DNA from: Flammeovirgaceae bacterium UBA1842
Lineage (GTDB): Bacteria > Bacteroidota > Bacteroidia > Cytophagales > Cyclobacteriaceae
Length of the DNA: 64,000 nucleotides
Assembly (NCBI GenBank): GCA_002338655.1
Contig: DDIU01000041.1
Span: 70,553 to 134,552, forward strand
Direction: 5' to 3'
Shown: in pieces, positions 36,196-45,202 of the stretch
Position numbering within the stretch: position 1 is the first letter of the stretch
How the letters are laid out: every line of letters begins with the position of its first letter
Position numbers and translations under genes: made by a program
Notes under the pieces: generated by a model
What the model was told of the DNA's origin: nothing
Seen by the model: the letters and a program-made list of their open reading frames with translations, nothing else
The model's database searches: none

Positions 36196-36810
36196 ATGGA
36201 ATACCCCTCAAAACTAATAGAAAGGGCAGTGGAGGAGATCGCCAAACTTCCCGGTATAGGGAAGAAAACAGCACTCCGGCTGGCTTTGCATTTGCTCAAA
36301 GAAAGTGAGAACAATACCCTAGCCCTAAGTACTTCACTCGTAGATCTAAGGACTAAAACTACCTATTGCCACAAATGCATGAACATAGCTGATGCGGATA
36401 TTTGTAATATCTGTGCTAGCCATAGAAGGGATAAGTCCATCATATGTGTTGTGGAAGATACCCGGGATGTGCTGGCCATTGAAAACACTTCTCAATATAC
36501 AGGACTGTATCACATATTGGGTGGGGTCATCTCCCCCATTGAGGGCGTAGGCCCTTCCGAATTGAACATCGAGCAGCTAATAAATAGGATTAATGGGGCG
36601 GACGAGCCTGTGAAAGAAGTCATTTTTGCATTGAGTCCCACTATGGAGGGCGATACAACGGCCTTTTATCTCACCAAGAAGTTAAAAGAGTTTGATGTAA
36701 ACATCAGCACAATAGCCCGGGGCATACCCATTGGAGGTGAATTGGAATATACAGATGAAATTACACTCGGACGTTCAATATTGAGCAGGATCACCTATAA
36801 GCAAGACTGA
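36196..36810 (+). CDS. recR: recombination protein RecR
   Basis: 204 residues from ATG 36196; the longer frame begins with a TTG that is part of the promoter box. Helix-hairpin-helix LPGIGKKTALRLALHLL, zinc finger C-x2-C-x(10)-C-x2-C (CHKCMNIADADICNIC), Toprim domain with VVEDTRDVLAIENT and HILGGVISPIEGVGPSELNI, ending in IARGIPIGGELEYTDEITLGRSI. Acts with RecF/RecO to load RecA. Confidence 0.95.
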   Translation: MEYPSKLIERAVEEIAKLPGIGKKTALRLALHLLKESENNTLALSTSLVDLRTKTTYCHKCMNIADADICNICASHRRDKSIICVVEDTRDVLAIENTSQYTGLYHILGGVISPIEGVGPSELNIEQLINRINGADEPVKEVIFALSPTMEGDTTAFYLTKKLKEFDVNISTIARGIPIGGELEYTDEITLGRSILSRITYKQD

Positions 36811-36862
36811 AGCATTGGAATTAATAATAGCCCAATTTATAGTAACTAAGAGGCATTCTCTA

Positions 36863-36870
36863 TATTTTTG
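36863..36870 (+). promoter_or_regulatory. -7 promoter box TATTTTTG for the aminotransferase
   Basis: TATTTTTG fits TAnnTTTG, 32 bp before the ATG at 36903. No clear -33 element at standard spacing. Confidence 0.38.
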
Positions 36871-36902
36871 GGCACGTTAAAATTATCTCATTTAGGAATT
36901 TT

Positions 36903-38093
36903 ATGAAGTTATCTGACCGAATTAATAATCTTGAGGAATCCGCTACACTGGCCATGGCTGCCAAAGCACGGGAATTCAAATCTCAAGGGATAGATGTTAT
37001 CAGTTTAAGTCTGGGTGAGCCAGATTTTAAAACACCTCAATACATTCAGGATGGAGCAAAAAAGGCCATTGACTCAGGGCTTTATTTCGCTTATCCACCA
37101 GTCAACGGATATTTGGATGTACGGGAAGCAATTGCCACCAAATTGAGAAATGAAAATCATATTGACTATCAAGCTGAAAACATTGTAATTTCCAATGGTG
37201 CCAAGCAGTCCATTGCTAACGTAATGTACTCATTGATTAATCCTGGCGATGAGGTAATAGTATTTTCACCTTATTGGGTAAGTTATACAGCCTTGATAGA
37301 ATTGTGTGAGGGCAAAAGTGTATTTATCAATGGAGGTATAGAGGATGATTTTAAGGCGACTGCCAAGCAACTTGAGGCAGCTATCACTTCAAAAACTAAA
37401 GCCATAATTTATTCTTCTCCCTGCAATCCTACCGGTTCGGTATTTACACGGGCAGAATTAGAGGCCATTGCAGAGGTGGTTAAAAAGCACGATATCCTCG
37501 TCATAGCCGATGAAATCTATGAGCATATTAATTTTTCAGGAGATCATGTAAGTATGGCCTCACTGCCAGGGATGTTTGAAAAAACAATAACCGTCAATGG
37601 GTTTGCCAAAGGGTTTGCGATGACTGGCTGGAGGGTGGGTTACATTGGAGCACCTAAATGGATCGCTCAAGGGTGTACCAAAATGCAAGGCCAATTGACT
37701 TCAGCCAACTGCTCTATTGCACAGAGAGCCGCACTAACGGCCATTACAGGTGACCTAACCCCCACCCGCGAAATGACGGCTGCCTATTTGCAGAGACGTG
37801 AGTTGGTATTTAAGCTTCTTTCTGAAATACCAGGTGTAAAGACCAACCTACCCAAAGGGGCATTTTATTTCTTCCCTGATGTGAGTCATTATTTTGGGAT
37901 GAAGAATGGTGGCACACAAATAAACAACGCAAGTGATCTTTGCATGTATTTGTTGGAAACGGCACATGTTTCTTTGGTAACGGGTGAAGCTTTCGGGGAT
38001 TCCAACTGTGTAAGGATTTCCTATGCTGCTTCTACAGAAAACTTAAAAGAAGCATTAAAAAGAATTAAAGAAGCATTGAGTAAACTTTCGTAA
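36903..38093 (+). CDS. aspC: PLP-dependent aspartate aminotransferase
   Basis: 396 residues, fold type I class I aminotransferase: SLSLGEPDFKTPQYI, SNGAKQSIANVMYSLINPGDEVIV, SSPCNPTGSVF, VIADEIYEHINF, and the PLP lysine in TVNGFAKGFAMTGWRVGYIGAP. Interconverts aspartate/2-oxoglutarate with oxaloacetate/glutamate; prephenate use cannot be excluded. Shares a base with the next start (TAATG), so coupled to the kinase. Confidence 0.9.
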   Translation: MKLSDRINNLEESATLAMAAKAREFKSQGIDVISLSLGEPDFKTPQYIQDGAKKAIDSGLYFAYPPVNGYLDVREAIATKLRNENHIDYQAENIVISNGAKQSIANVMYSLINPGDEVIVFSPYWVSYTALIELCEGKSVFINGGIEDDFKATAKQLEAAITSKTKAIIYSSPCNPTGSVFTRAELEAIAEVVKKHDILVIADEIYEHINFSGDHVSMASLPGMFEKTITVNGFAKGFAMTGWRVGYIGAPKWIAQGCTKMQGQLTSANCSIAQRAALTAITGDLTPTREMTAAYLQRRELVFKLLSEIPGVKTNLPKGAFYFFPDVSHYFGMKNGGTQINNASDLCMYLLETAHVSLVTGEAFGDSNCVRISYAASTENLKEALKRIKEALSKLS

Positions 38094-39088
38094 TGTCATA
38101 TTCCAATTTCAATCAGGTATTTAAGGATTTCGACAAACAGCGGGTGCTGATCATTGGTGATGTGATGATCGATGCTTATATCTGGGGAACAGTGGATCGG
38201 ATTTCACCTGAGGCCCCCGTACCGATAGTTACGGCCACTAAGCGTGATTTTAGGTTAGGTGGAGCAGCGAATGTAGCACTCAACATCCAGGCACTAGGAG
38301 CTACTCCCATACTTTGTGCTGCCATTGGTAATGATGATGGTGGCGATCGTTTCAAAGAACGGCTTGATATTGGCCAAATCAGTAATGAAGGTATTATAGA
38401 AAGCAGTGAACGGCCCACCACGGTAAAAACAAGGGTAATGGCCGGACATCAGCATATAGTAAGGGTTGATGAGGAAACCGATCGGCCATTATCTAAAGAG
38501 GAAGAGGCACAGCTTTGGGCGAGAATAGAAAAACTCCTCCCAACATGTCAGGTGGTTATATTTGAAGACTATGATAAAGGGGTCATCACCAAAAATATTA
38601 TTAAAAAAACCGTTGACCTTGCCACAAAGGAGGGTATCCCCACCGTAGTTGATCCAAAGAAGAGAAACTTCCTTGGATATAAAGGGGTCACTCTTTTTAA
38701 ACCAAACTTAAAAGAACTTAAGGAAGGGCTTAAGCTTGACTTTGAAAAAGGCAACCAGGAAGAACTGGAAAAAGCGGTAGAGTTGTTGTTGGAAAAATTG
38801 GGCTGTGCCGGAACATTGATCACTCTTTCTGAAAAGGGGGTTTTTATCAATTACAAAAATGAAAGGCATTTGATACCAGCACACCTCAGGGAAATTTCAG
38901 ATGTATCGGGAGCAGGTGATACCGTCATCAGTATAGCGGCATTATGTGTGGCTCTTAATCTTCCCCCAGTAGCTATTGCAGCCTTATCGAATCTTGGTGG
39001 AGGATTGGTTTGTGAATTTGTTGGTGTGGTGCCCATCAATAAGGCAAGTTTACTGGATGAAGCCATCAGACTTAAAATAAGCCTATAA
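38093..39088 (+). CDS. rfaE1: D-glycero-beta-D-manno-heptose-7-phosphate kinase (RfaE1/HldE N-domain type)
   Basis: 331 residues. PfkB/ribokinase family: VLIIGDVMIDAYIWGTVDRISPEAPVPIV at the start, LGGAANVALNIQALGA, and the PfkB C-terminal signature SDVSGAGDTVISIAALCVAL with the catalytic Asp. The start resembles HldE kinase domains; the cytidylyltransferase half is absent, so this is the separated kinase form. Supplies LPS heptose. Overlap with aspC by one base; followed by a strong terminator. Confidence 0.88.
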   Translation: MSYSNFNQVFKDFDKQRVLIIGDVMIDAYIWGTVDRISPEAPVPIVTATKRDFRLGGAANVALNIQALGATPILCAAIGNDDGGDRFKERLDIGQISNEGIIESSERPTTVKTRVMAGHQHIVRVDEETDRPLSKEEEAQLWARIEKLLPTCQVVIFEDYDKGVITKNIIKKTVDLATKEGIPTVVDPKKRNFLGYKGVTLFKPNLKELKEGLKLDFEKGNQEELEKAVELLLEKLGCAGTLITLSEKGVFINYKNERHLIPAHLREISDVSGAGDTVISIAALCVALNLPPVAIAALSNLGGGLVCEFVGVVPINKASLLDEAIRLKISL

Positions 39089-39091
39089 AAA

Positions 39092-39127
39092 AAACATCCC
39101 CGAAGCGCCTAGGCCTCAGGGATGTTT
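39092..39127 (+). terminator. intrinsic terminator after rfaE1
   Basis: AAACATCCC (39092-39100) pairs with GGGATGTTT (39119-39127); a smaller GCCTAGGC palindrome lies in the loop. A short T tract follows in the repeat itself. Confidence 0.7.
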
Positions 39128-39235
39128 CGTGTCTATAGTTGGCTTTATGATTACTAAGTAAAGACAAACACTTCGATTTTGCCATTCCTAAACGTCACAA
39201 CGTCATTTCTATCGTTAAGCAGTCAATTTGATCGA

Positions 39236-40471
39236 TCAGTAATTTTCGAACTGCTCTTCAAGGGTTCCCAATTCCTCTAAATCAGCAACAATTTCTTGAT
39301 CCAAAGGCGTGTCTTTAATTACATTGTAGTTTTCCCAAAAGTCCTTGTTGTATTTCTCATCCTGATATTGAAGTCCATACCTTCTCATTTTTTGCGTGCT
39401 TGCTATTCGTTCATCTGGGTTAGTAGTGATATTATTAATAAGCAACTCTTGTTGGAGCTCGGTTTCGAACTTCAGTTCATTGGTCTTCTGATTATACCAG
39501 TTGATCTTTGACTTTAAAGTGATCAAGTTAAGGTACATTTTCCCCTCATATTCCTTAAAATCCAGGGTTTTTGTATCTGATATGTACTTACTTATTAGAT
39601 CGCCTTTTCTCCTTAATGTCTCATTATTGAAAGTTCTTTCATATTCCATTCTAACGATGGCATAAGTTCCTACATCCACATAAAATTTGATACGCATGGT
39701 TCCACCATTGTTAGGCACCAAAAAACGACCAAGCGCAACATATACTTTTTGACCATTGTAATAAGTGGTTTTGCCCCGCTGGAAACTATCAAAGAATATC
39801 TCTTCTTTAGGAAACTGTCTGTAACGCACATTGTTATGTAGCAGCAAGTCTTCCAGAAGGTTATATTTTTCAAAGTAGCGTGTAAATTTATTACTATATC
39901 CTAAGCTCTTCCGAACTTCCATTAACGCAACCCTTTCACGGAGCCGGTTTTTATTTTTGGGCTCGGCATAATCCTCGTCATAAATCTTGACAGCAGCCTC
40001 GAGCAATGAAAAATATTTACCTCCTACTTTTTTAAGATCCCTGTAGAATCCATCCATTAGAAAGGGTTCATTAGGAAAGTTCTGGTCTATTTTTGACAAA
40101 GCCGCACTTACAATATCACCTCCTTTTAATGAATCGATAATTACCACTTCATCTAATACCTTGGAGGCTTTGCTCATTCTAAATGTAACTGTATCCCTAT
40201 TGGTATAATTGGAGATGGGGGCTTCTATGTTTTGGTACCCCAACATCCGAATAACCATCTTATAATCTTTGTAGATATAAGGTATATGAAAATCAAACTC
40301 ACCTACAGAGTTAGAAACAGTTCCCACTGATTTTCCATCAATACCAATGGAGGCAAACATTATGGGTTCACCTGATTCTTTATCCACTAACTTTCCAGAT
40401 ATGGTAATTGTTTTTTGGGCGTTCACCAAAAATGGAAAAATTAAAAAAATTGCGATAACAGCGATGCGCAT
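39236..40471 (-). CDS. exported CarboxypepD_reg-like domain protein
   Basis: 411 residues. Signal peptide (MRIAVIAIFLIFPFLVNAQ), then CarboxypepD_reg-like domain (TISGKLVDKESGEPIMFASIGIDGKSVGTVSNSVGEFDFHIP), then a long beta-rich region (DSLKGGDIVSAALSKIDQNFPNEPFLMDGFYRDLKKV ... FYVDVGTYAIVRMEYERTF) typical of DUF5686/outer-membrane-type proteins but without the barrel. Acidic tail. ATG start, 212 bp before the divergent kinase. Confidence 0.78.
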   Translation of the reverse strand: MRIAVIAIFLIFPFLVNAQKTITISGKLVDKESGEPIMFASIGIDGKSVGTVSNSVGEFDFHIPYIYKDYKMVIRMLGYQNIEAPISNYTNRDTVTFRMSKASKVLDEVVIIDSLKGGDIVSAALSKIDQNFPNEPFLMDGFYRDLKKVGGKYFSLLEAAVKIYDEDYAEPKNKNRLRERVALMEVRKSLGYSNKFTRYFEKYNLLEDLLLHNNVRYRQFPKEEIFFDSFQRGKTTYYNGQKVYVALGRFLVPNNGGTMRIKFYVDVGTYAIVRMEYERTFNNETLRRKGDLISKYISDTKTLDFKEYEGKMYLNLITLKSKINWYNQKTNELKFETELQQELLINNITTNPDERIASTQKMRRYGLQYQDEKYNKDFWENYNVIKDTPLDQEIVADLEELGTLEEQFENY

Positions 40472-40601
40472 ACTATAGATTAAAAATATCCTGGAAATCT
40501 TAGTTTAAAGATGGCAATGAATGCATAGATAATCAATAAATGTTTGATTCGAAACTGACTTTTTAGGCAGCGATGCAAGATTATTTCATTATAACGACCA
40601 T

Positions 40602-40635
40602 TTTGAGGTTCCAAATATTGCATGATGTAGCTTTG
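40602..40635 (+). promoter_or_regulatory. promoter of the LytS/LytTR operon (-33 TTTG, -7 TAGCTTTG)
   Basis: TTTG at 40602-40605, then 22 nt, then TAGCTTTG at 40628-40635, matching the Bacteroidota two-part consensus. Predicted start about 40642, giving a leader of about 42 nt to the TTG start. Confidence 0.42.
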
Positions 40636-40683
40636 TATTCATTATAATTAAGCCGTATTTGTAATTAATTAAACTAAAGTAGC

Positions 40684-41808
40684 TTGTCGATAATTGAAAA
40701 AATACCAAAAGTGTACAAAACAGCCTATCTGCTGATTTGTTCTTGGTATGCACTAAATTATACCTTGAGCTCTATCATTGAATGGCAAGTATTTAGACCT
40801 TACAACACCTCAGTCCTTTGGAATGGCCTCTATTTATTGGAAGCACTTTGTATTTTCATTGCCCTTACTTTTTTGTATGCCTATTGGTTGGTAAAATATA
40901 AGCTGGTATTTCAAATTGTGGGGCACGTATGCGGATTATTGGTGTTTTTTATGATTACCAGTTATTTATCTTACTACTTTGATTACTACCTTGATGGGCT
41001 TGTTTTCTTTGATGATTGGAAAGATTACATGCTTAACCTGCTAAGTTGGGATGCCATGAGGTTTTATGATCAGTATATAATTACTGTAGCCATATTTTAT
41101 ATTATCAGGTATTTTCAACACACCCAACGCAAGGAGCAGGAAAAAAGTGAGCTGGCACTTAAAAATAAAGAGATACAATTGGCGTTACTTAAATCGCAGA
41201 TTAATCCCCATTTTTTATTTAATACGCTCAACTCTATCAGTACACTGATTGCATCAAGTAAGGAAAAAGCAAGAAAGGTAATTACCCAACTGTCCGACAT
41301 ATTCAGATATGCCTTGGATTCTCATTCTGGCGAAATGGTTAAACTTGTAGATGAACTGGAATTCATCGAGAATTTCATCAGAATCCAACAAGTTCGATTC
41401 GGTGACAGATTAAAATATGTAGTAAAAGTTGAACCTGAATGCATGAATTTGGAAGTACCGCCTATGATACTACAACCATTAGTTGAAAATTCCGTCAAAT
41501 ACGGTATCGCGCCCAAGGACGAAGGGGGATCCATCATATTAACGGTGAAAAAACTGCCCGAAGGCATTTATTTTGAAGTAAGTGATGATGGACTTGGGAA
41601 GAATGCCCATAAAGTCCATGATGGTAAATCCAGCGGAATTGGGCTTAAAAACACTGATAAAAGATTGAATAATATATTCGGCAAGTCAGCCGCGCTTAAT
41701 ATTGTGCCACGGGAGGATGGTTATACCGTTAGTTTTTTAATCCCTCACGTGGAATACCATAATTTAGAGCATAGAAAAGAATCAGATATTGTAGACTTAA
41801 CCAATTAA
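40684..41808 (+). CDS. LytS-type sensor histidine kinase
   Basis: 374 residues. Start is TTG 40684; no ATG lies between the upstream stops and the first helix. Four hydrophobic helices (about residues 10-145), then the His_kinase domain: LKSQINPHFLFNTLNSIS (His phosphorylation motif), PMILQPLVENSVKYGI (N box), DDGLGKN and SSGIGLKNTDKRL (G boxes). LytS/YehU-class partner of the LytTR regulator 3 bp downstream. Confidence 0.9.
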   Translation: MSIIEKIPKVYKTAYLLICSWYALNYTLSSIIEWQVFRPYNTSVLWNGLYLLEALCIFIALTFLYAYWLVKYKLVFQIVGHVCGLLVFFMITSYLSYYFDYYLDGLVFFDDWKDYMLNLLSWDAMRFYDQYIITVAIFYIIRYFQHTQRKEQEKSELALKNKEIQLALLKSQINPHFLFNTLNSISTLIASSKEKARKVITQLSDIFRYALDSHSGEMVKLVDELEFIENFIRIQQVRFGDRLKYVVKVEPECMNLEVPPMILQPLVENSVKYGIAPKDEGGSIILTVKKLPEGIYFEVSDDGLGKNAHKVHDGKSSGIGLKNTDKRLNNIFGKSAALNIVPREDGYTVSFLIPHVEYHNLEHRKESDIVDLTN

Positions 41809-41811
41809 TCT

Positions 41812-42561
41812 ATGAAAATTGACTGTATAATAATTGATGATGAGAAATTAGCTAGAGAACTCTTACTTGAATTTTTGGAGCCCTATTCGGATATAGAGAT
41901 AGTTGCCGAGTGCTCCAACGGGAAAGATGCAGTCGAAAAGATTAACAGCACTAAACCCCAATTAATATTTTTGGATGTTCAAATGCCCGGGATGGATGGG
42001 TTTGATGTACTTGAAACGATTAAACATAAACCCTATGTGATCTTTACAACGGCTTATGATCAGTATGCGATAAAGGCATTCGATAAAAGTGCCATTGACT
42101 ACCTACTCAAACCACTCGATGAAGAAAGGTTTAAGCAGGCCGTCTTACGGGCTTCTGATAGAATTAAGGCTGATGAAAGTAATGTAGAAGAGTTGATATC
42201 AAGTATTAAAGGTTCTATAGAAGGGACAACAAAATACACTACTCATCTCTTTGTTCAAAAATCAGAAAAGCTTTTGAATATCGAAGTGAGGGACATTGTT
42301 CATCTGGAAGCTTCGGGTGACTATACTGTTATCACTACAAAAGCGGATCAATACCTGAGCTCTTCTGGGATTGGTAAATTGGAAGAAAAATTGGATCCAG
42401 AGTTATTTATCAGAATCCACAGATCCACAATTATTAACCTAAATGCCCTAAAGGAAATTGAAAAACATTTTAATGGCGGCCTGATTGTGAAAATGGAAAA
42501 TGGGAAGAGTTTTCCGGTGAGCAGGACTTATGCAAAACAAATCAGGAAAAAAGTAGTTTGA
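41812..42561 (+). CDS. LytTR-type response regulator
   Basis: 249 residues. Receiver domain: DCIIIDDEKLARELLLEFL, phosphoacceptor Asp in PQLIFLDVQMPGMDGFDVLE, T in IFTTAYDQYAIKAF, conserved Lys in DYLLKPLDE. C-terminal LytTR domain (about 150-249): LEASGDYTVITTKADQYLSSSGIGKLEEKLDPELFIRIHRSTIINLNALKEIEKHFNG. Pairs with the adjacent kinase. Confidence 0.94.
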   Translation: MKIDCIIIDDEKLARELLLEFLEPYSDIEIVAECSNGKDAVEKINSTKPQLIFLDVQMPGMDGFDVLETIKHKPYVIFTTAYDQYAIKAFDKSAIDYLLKPLDEERFKQAVLRASDRIKADESNVEELISSIKGSIEGTTKYTTHLFVQKSEKLLNIEVRDIVHLEASGDYTVITTKADQYLSSSGIGKLEEKLDPELFIRIHRSTIINLNALKEIEKHFNGGLIVKMENGKSFPVSRTYAKQIRKKVV

Positions 42562-42562
42562 T

Positions 42563-43087
42563 TTAGAATAGAAAGGCGTTGATCATCTTAACTTCATCCG
42601 TAGTGCAAGCTACCGAAGTAGAGAGGTAATTAAGAATATAATTTACAATATCCCCATTGAGCCCCATTTTATCAAGAAGATCGATATGCTTGATGATCAT
42701 GTTTTTATCGGTGTCAATGTCATCCTTCATACCAATATAAGAAGGCAGGCTATTCTCAATATACAGTCTTAAAAACCTGATTTCAAGGTTCATTTCGTCC
42801 AATGACACCGCCTTGTTTAGCATGTCCATAGCCTCTTTCAAACTACTGATTTTTGTGACAGGGTTCCAACTGTGTTTGGCAATGAGGGCCTTCGCTGCCG
42901 CTTCATAGGCAGCCACAGTTGGTGTAGCTTGATTATAGGATTTTACTTTTGCATAAAAACTTAGGCATTTATCAAGGTTAAACTCCGTATAAAAAAGTTC
43001 TTCGCGGATAGAAGTTAATGACGTTTGGGCCACACTTGTGGTGAAGCTTGCCGCTAATACTAAAACTAAAAAATAGTAATTCTTCAT
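42563..43087 (-). CDS. small exported protein of unknown function
   Basis: 174 residues. Signal peptide MKNYYFLVLVLAASFTTSVAQ. Predominantly helical mature region (SIREELFYTEFNLDKCLSFYAKV... KALIAKHSWNPVTKISSLKEAMDMLNKAVSLDEMNLEIRFLRLYIENSLPSYIG), reminiscent of TPR-type helices but without a clear TPR pattern. Convergent with the response regulator, one base between stops. Confidence 0.6.
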   Translation of the reverse strand: MKNYYFLVLVLAASFTTSVAQTSLTSIREELFYTEFNLDKCLSFYAKVKSYNQATPTVAAYEAAAKALIAKHSWNPVTKISSLKEAMDMLNKAVSLDEMNLEIRFLRLYIENSLPSYIGMKDDIDTDKNMIIKHIDLLDKMGLNGDIVNYILNYLSTSVACTTDEVKMINAFLF

Positions 43088-43212
43088 TATTTCACTGCTG
43101 TGATTAGAACCTACAACGATTAGGCCCTATAAAAGTTGATTATTTTGATGAAATTTTTTTAAGGCCACAAAGAAATTCAATTTATTTCAATTCCCGTTCA
43201 TCAAAGCTATTT

Positions 43213-43242
43213 TTTGCTCCTATATTTAATTTGTTAGATTTG
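43213..43242 (+). promoter_or_regulatory. promoter of the AGCS symporter (-33 TTTG, -7 TAGATTTG)
   Basis: TTTG at 43213-43216, 18 nt, then TAGATTTG at 43235-43242, a good Bacteroidota promoter, 26 bp before the ATG. Confidence 0.5.
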
Positions 43243-43268
43243 CCACCTCTAATTTCAAATTATACTAT

Positions 43269-44996
43269 ATGCAAGCTCTTAATGACTTCCTTGTTTTTAT
43301 CGATAGTTTCATCGGTAGTGCTACCTGGTTTCCATTAGCCCTCCTAGGTACAGGGGTGTTTTTCACTATTTATCTTGGGTTTCCCCAGATACGGTTCTTT
43401 AGGCATGCCCTTAGGATCGTAAAAGGGAAATACGATAACGATGACCTTCCCGGTGACACCTCACACTTTCAAGCACTGGCTACTGCACTTTCTGGTACTG
43501 TGGGAACGGGTAACATAGCAGGGGTTGCGTTTGCAGTTCACTTAGGGGGGCCAGCAGCATTGTTTTGGATGCTTGTTACTGCCGCCTTGGGTATGTGTAC
43601 CAAGTTTGTGGAAGTAGCCCTTTCACATAAATACAGAGAGAAATTAGATGACGGTACGATGGCCGGAGGACCCATGTACTACATGAAAAATGCCAATTTC
43701 CTGTTAAACGGGAAAAAAGTGAACATGAAATGGATGGCAGCAATATTTGCATTCGCCACAGTTCTATCTTCATTTGGTACGGGTAGTTTACCACAGATCA
43801 ACAGTATATCAAATTCCCTGCTGGCAACATTCGGGATTAACCAAGTGATAACCGGTGCGGTATTGGCCGTTATATTGGCTTTGGTTATTATCGGAGGAAT
43901 AAAAAGAATAGCTGCTGTTACTTCTAAGTTAGTGCCCGCTATGGCCATTATTTACTTTATTGGTGCCTTTGCGGTTATTTTTTATAATTACGACAATATT
44001 ATCCCTTCTTTCCTGTCGATTTTTGCACATATTTTTAGTGGAAGTGCAGCCGTTGGAGGTTTTATCGGTGCAAATATTGCTTTTGCGTTTAACCGAGGGG
44101 TAAACAGGGGACTTTTTTCAAATGAAGCAGGTCAGGGTTCTGCGCCAATTGCTCACGCATCGGCCAAAGCAAATGAACCTTTATCAGAAGGTATGGTAGC
44201 AATCTTAGAGCCTTTTATCGATACCATTGTTATTTGTACAGTTACGGGATTGGTATTGTTATCTTCTGGTGCATGGAATGAAAAGCACACCAATGAATTT
44301 GATTACACAGAAATAGAAATTTTATCCCATCACTATGATGAGACCAAGACTGAAGACCTTGACAGGATTTACAATCACCTAAACGGTCATTCTGAGGAAA
44401 AGGAATATACGGGCACATTGGTGGTAAAAGATGGAATCATTGAAAATACAGATATGACATTTCTTCATGCAAGGTCATTTGCCGATGACATTGTGGTCTA
44501 TAAAAATGAAGGATTATTAGATGATAAACTGTTCACCGGTTCGATAAAAATAGTAGATGGAAAAATTAAAGATGATCAACCTTTGAAGATTATAGGAAAA
44601 TCTTTGGTGCACTCCGCACCGCTGACCGCTATTGCCTTTAATAGAGGTTTCTTTGGTGATTATGGTGAATATATAGTTTCAATTGGCCTATTACTATTTG
44701 CTTTTAGTACGGCCATAAGCTGGTCTTATTATGGTGACCGTGCCATGACCTATTTGTTTGGTACGAAGTCAGTAATATACTACAGGATTGTTTATGTGGT
44801 GGCCTTTTTCCTTGCGTCATTTCAAGACACATCCATTATTTGGACGCTTTCTGCCATTACCATAGCATTGATGACCATTCCAAACTTAATAGGTATTATT
44901 TGGCTGAGAAAGGATATGAAAAAGACCATTAGGGAATATGGTGATTTCTTTGAAGAGAACTTTCCGGGGTACAAACATCCTAAGTTCAAAAAGTAG
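43269..44996 (+). CDS. alanine/glycine:cation symporter (AGCS) with soluble insert
   Basis: 575 residues, about 120 longer than typical AGCS. Family motifs: [83 protein letters not shown]. Sodium- or proton-coupled alanine/glycine uptake. Between the last-but-third helices, residues about 335-445, a hydrophilic segment ([33 protein letters not shown]) is inserted. The fold of the insert is not recognised. Confidence 0.9.
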   Translation: MQALNDFLVFIDSFIGSATWFPLALLGTGVFFTIYLGFPQIRFFRHALRIVKGKYDNDDLPGDTSHFQALATALSGTVGTGNIAGVAFAVHLGGPAALFWMLVTAALGMCTKFVEVALSHKYREKLDDGTMAGGPMYYMKNANFLLNGKKVNMKWMAAIFAFATVLSSFGTGSLPQINSISNSLLATFGINQVITGAVLAVILALVIIGGIKRIAAVTSKLVPAMAIIYFIGAFAVIFYNYDNIIPSFLSIFAHIFSGSAAVGGFIGANIAFAFNRGVNRGLFSNEAGQGSAPIAHASAKANEPLSEGMVAILEPFIDTIVICTVTGLVLLSSGAWNEKHTNEFDYTEIEILSHHYDETKTEDLDRIYNHLNGHSEEKEYTGTLVVKDGIIENTDMTFLHARSFADDIVVYKNEGLLDDKLFTGSIKIVDGKIKDDQPLKIIGKSLVHSAPLTAIAFNRGFFGDYGEYIVSIGLLLFAFSTAISWSYYGDRAMTYLFGTKSVIYYRIVYVVAFFLASFQDTSIIWTLSAITIALMTIPNLIGIIWLRKDMKKTIREYGDFFEENFPGYKHPKFKK

Positions 44997-45012
44997 AAAT
45001 ACAGATATTTTT

Positions 45013-45042
45013 AAAGGCCTCAAGAGATTGGGGCCTTTTTTT
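45013..45042 (+). terminator. intrinsic terminator after the AGCS symporter
   Basis: AAAGGCCTC (45013-45021) pairs with GGGGCCTTT (45030-45038, one G-T), 8-nt loop, and a run of seven T ending at 45042. Classical rho-independent form. Confidence 0.82.
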
Positions 45043-45202
45043 GTAACTAAATCTAAATCCTTGAATCCAAGTTATCGGCTTGGTTTACCAAACTTAAAAA
45101 GGTACATTCAATAGATTTTATTCAGCACCCAACAGAATTCCCCTTGAGGGGTATTTATTAAGTGGTCAAACCGAATTGTTAAATTATGAAATGTTCTAAA
45201 TC

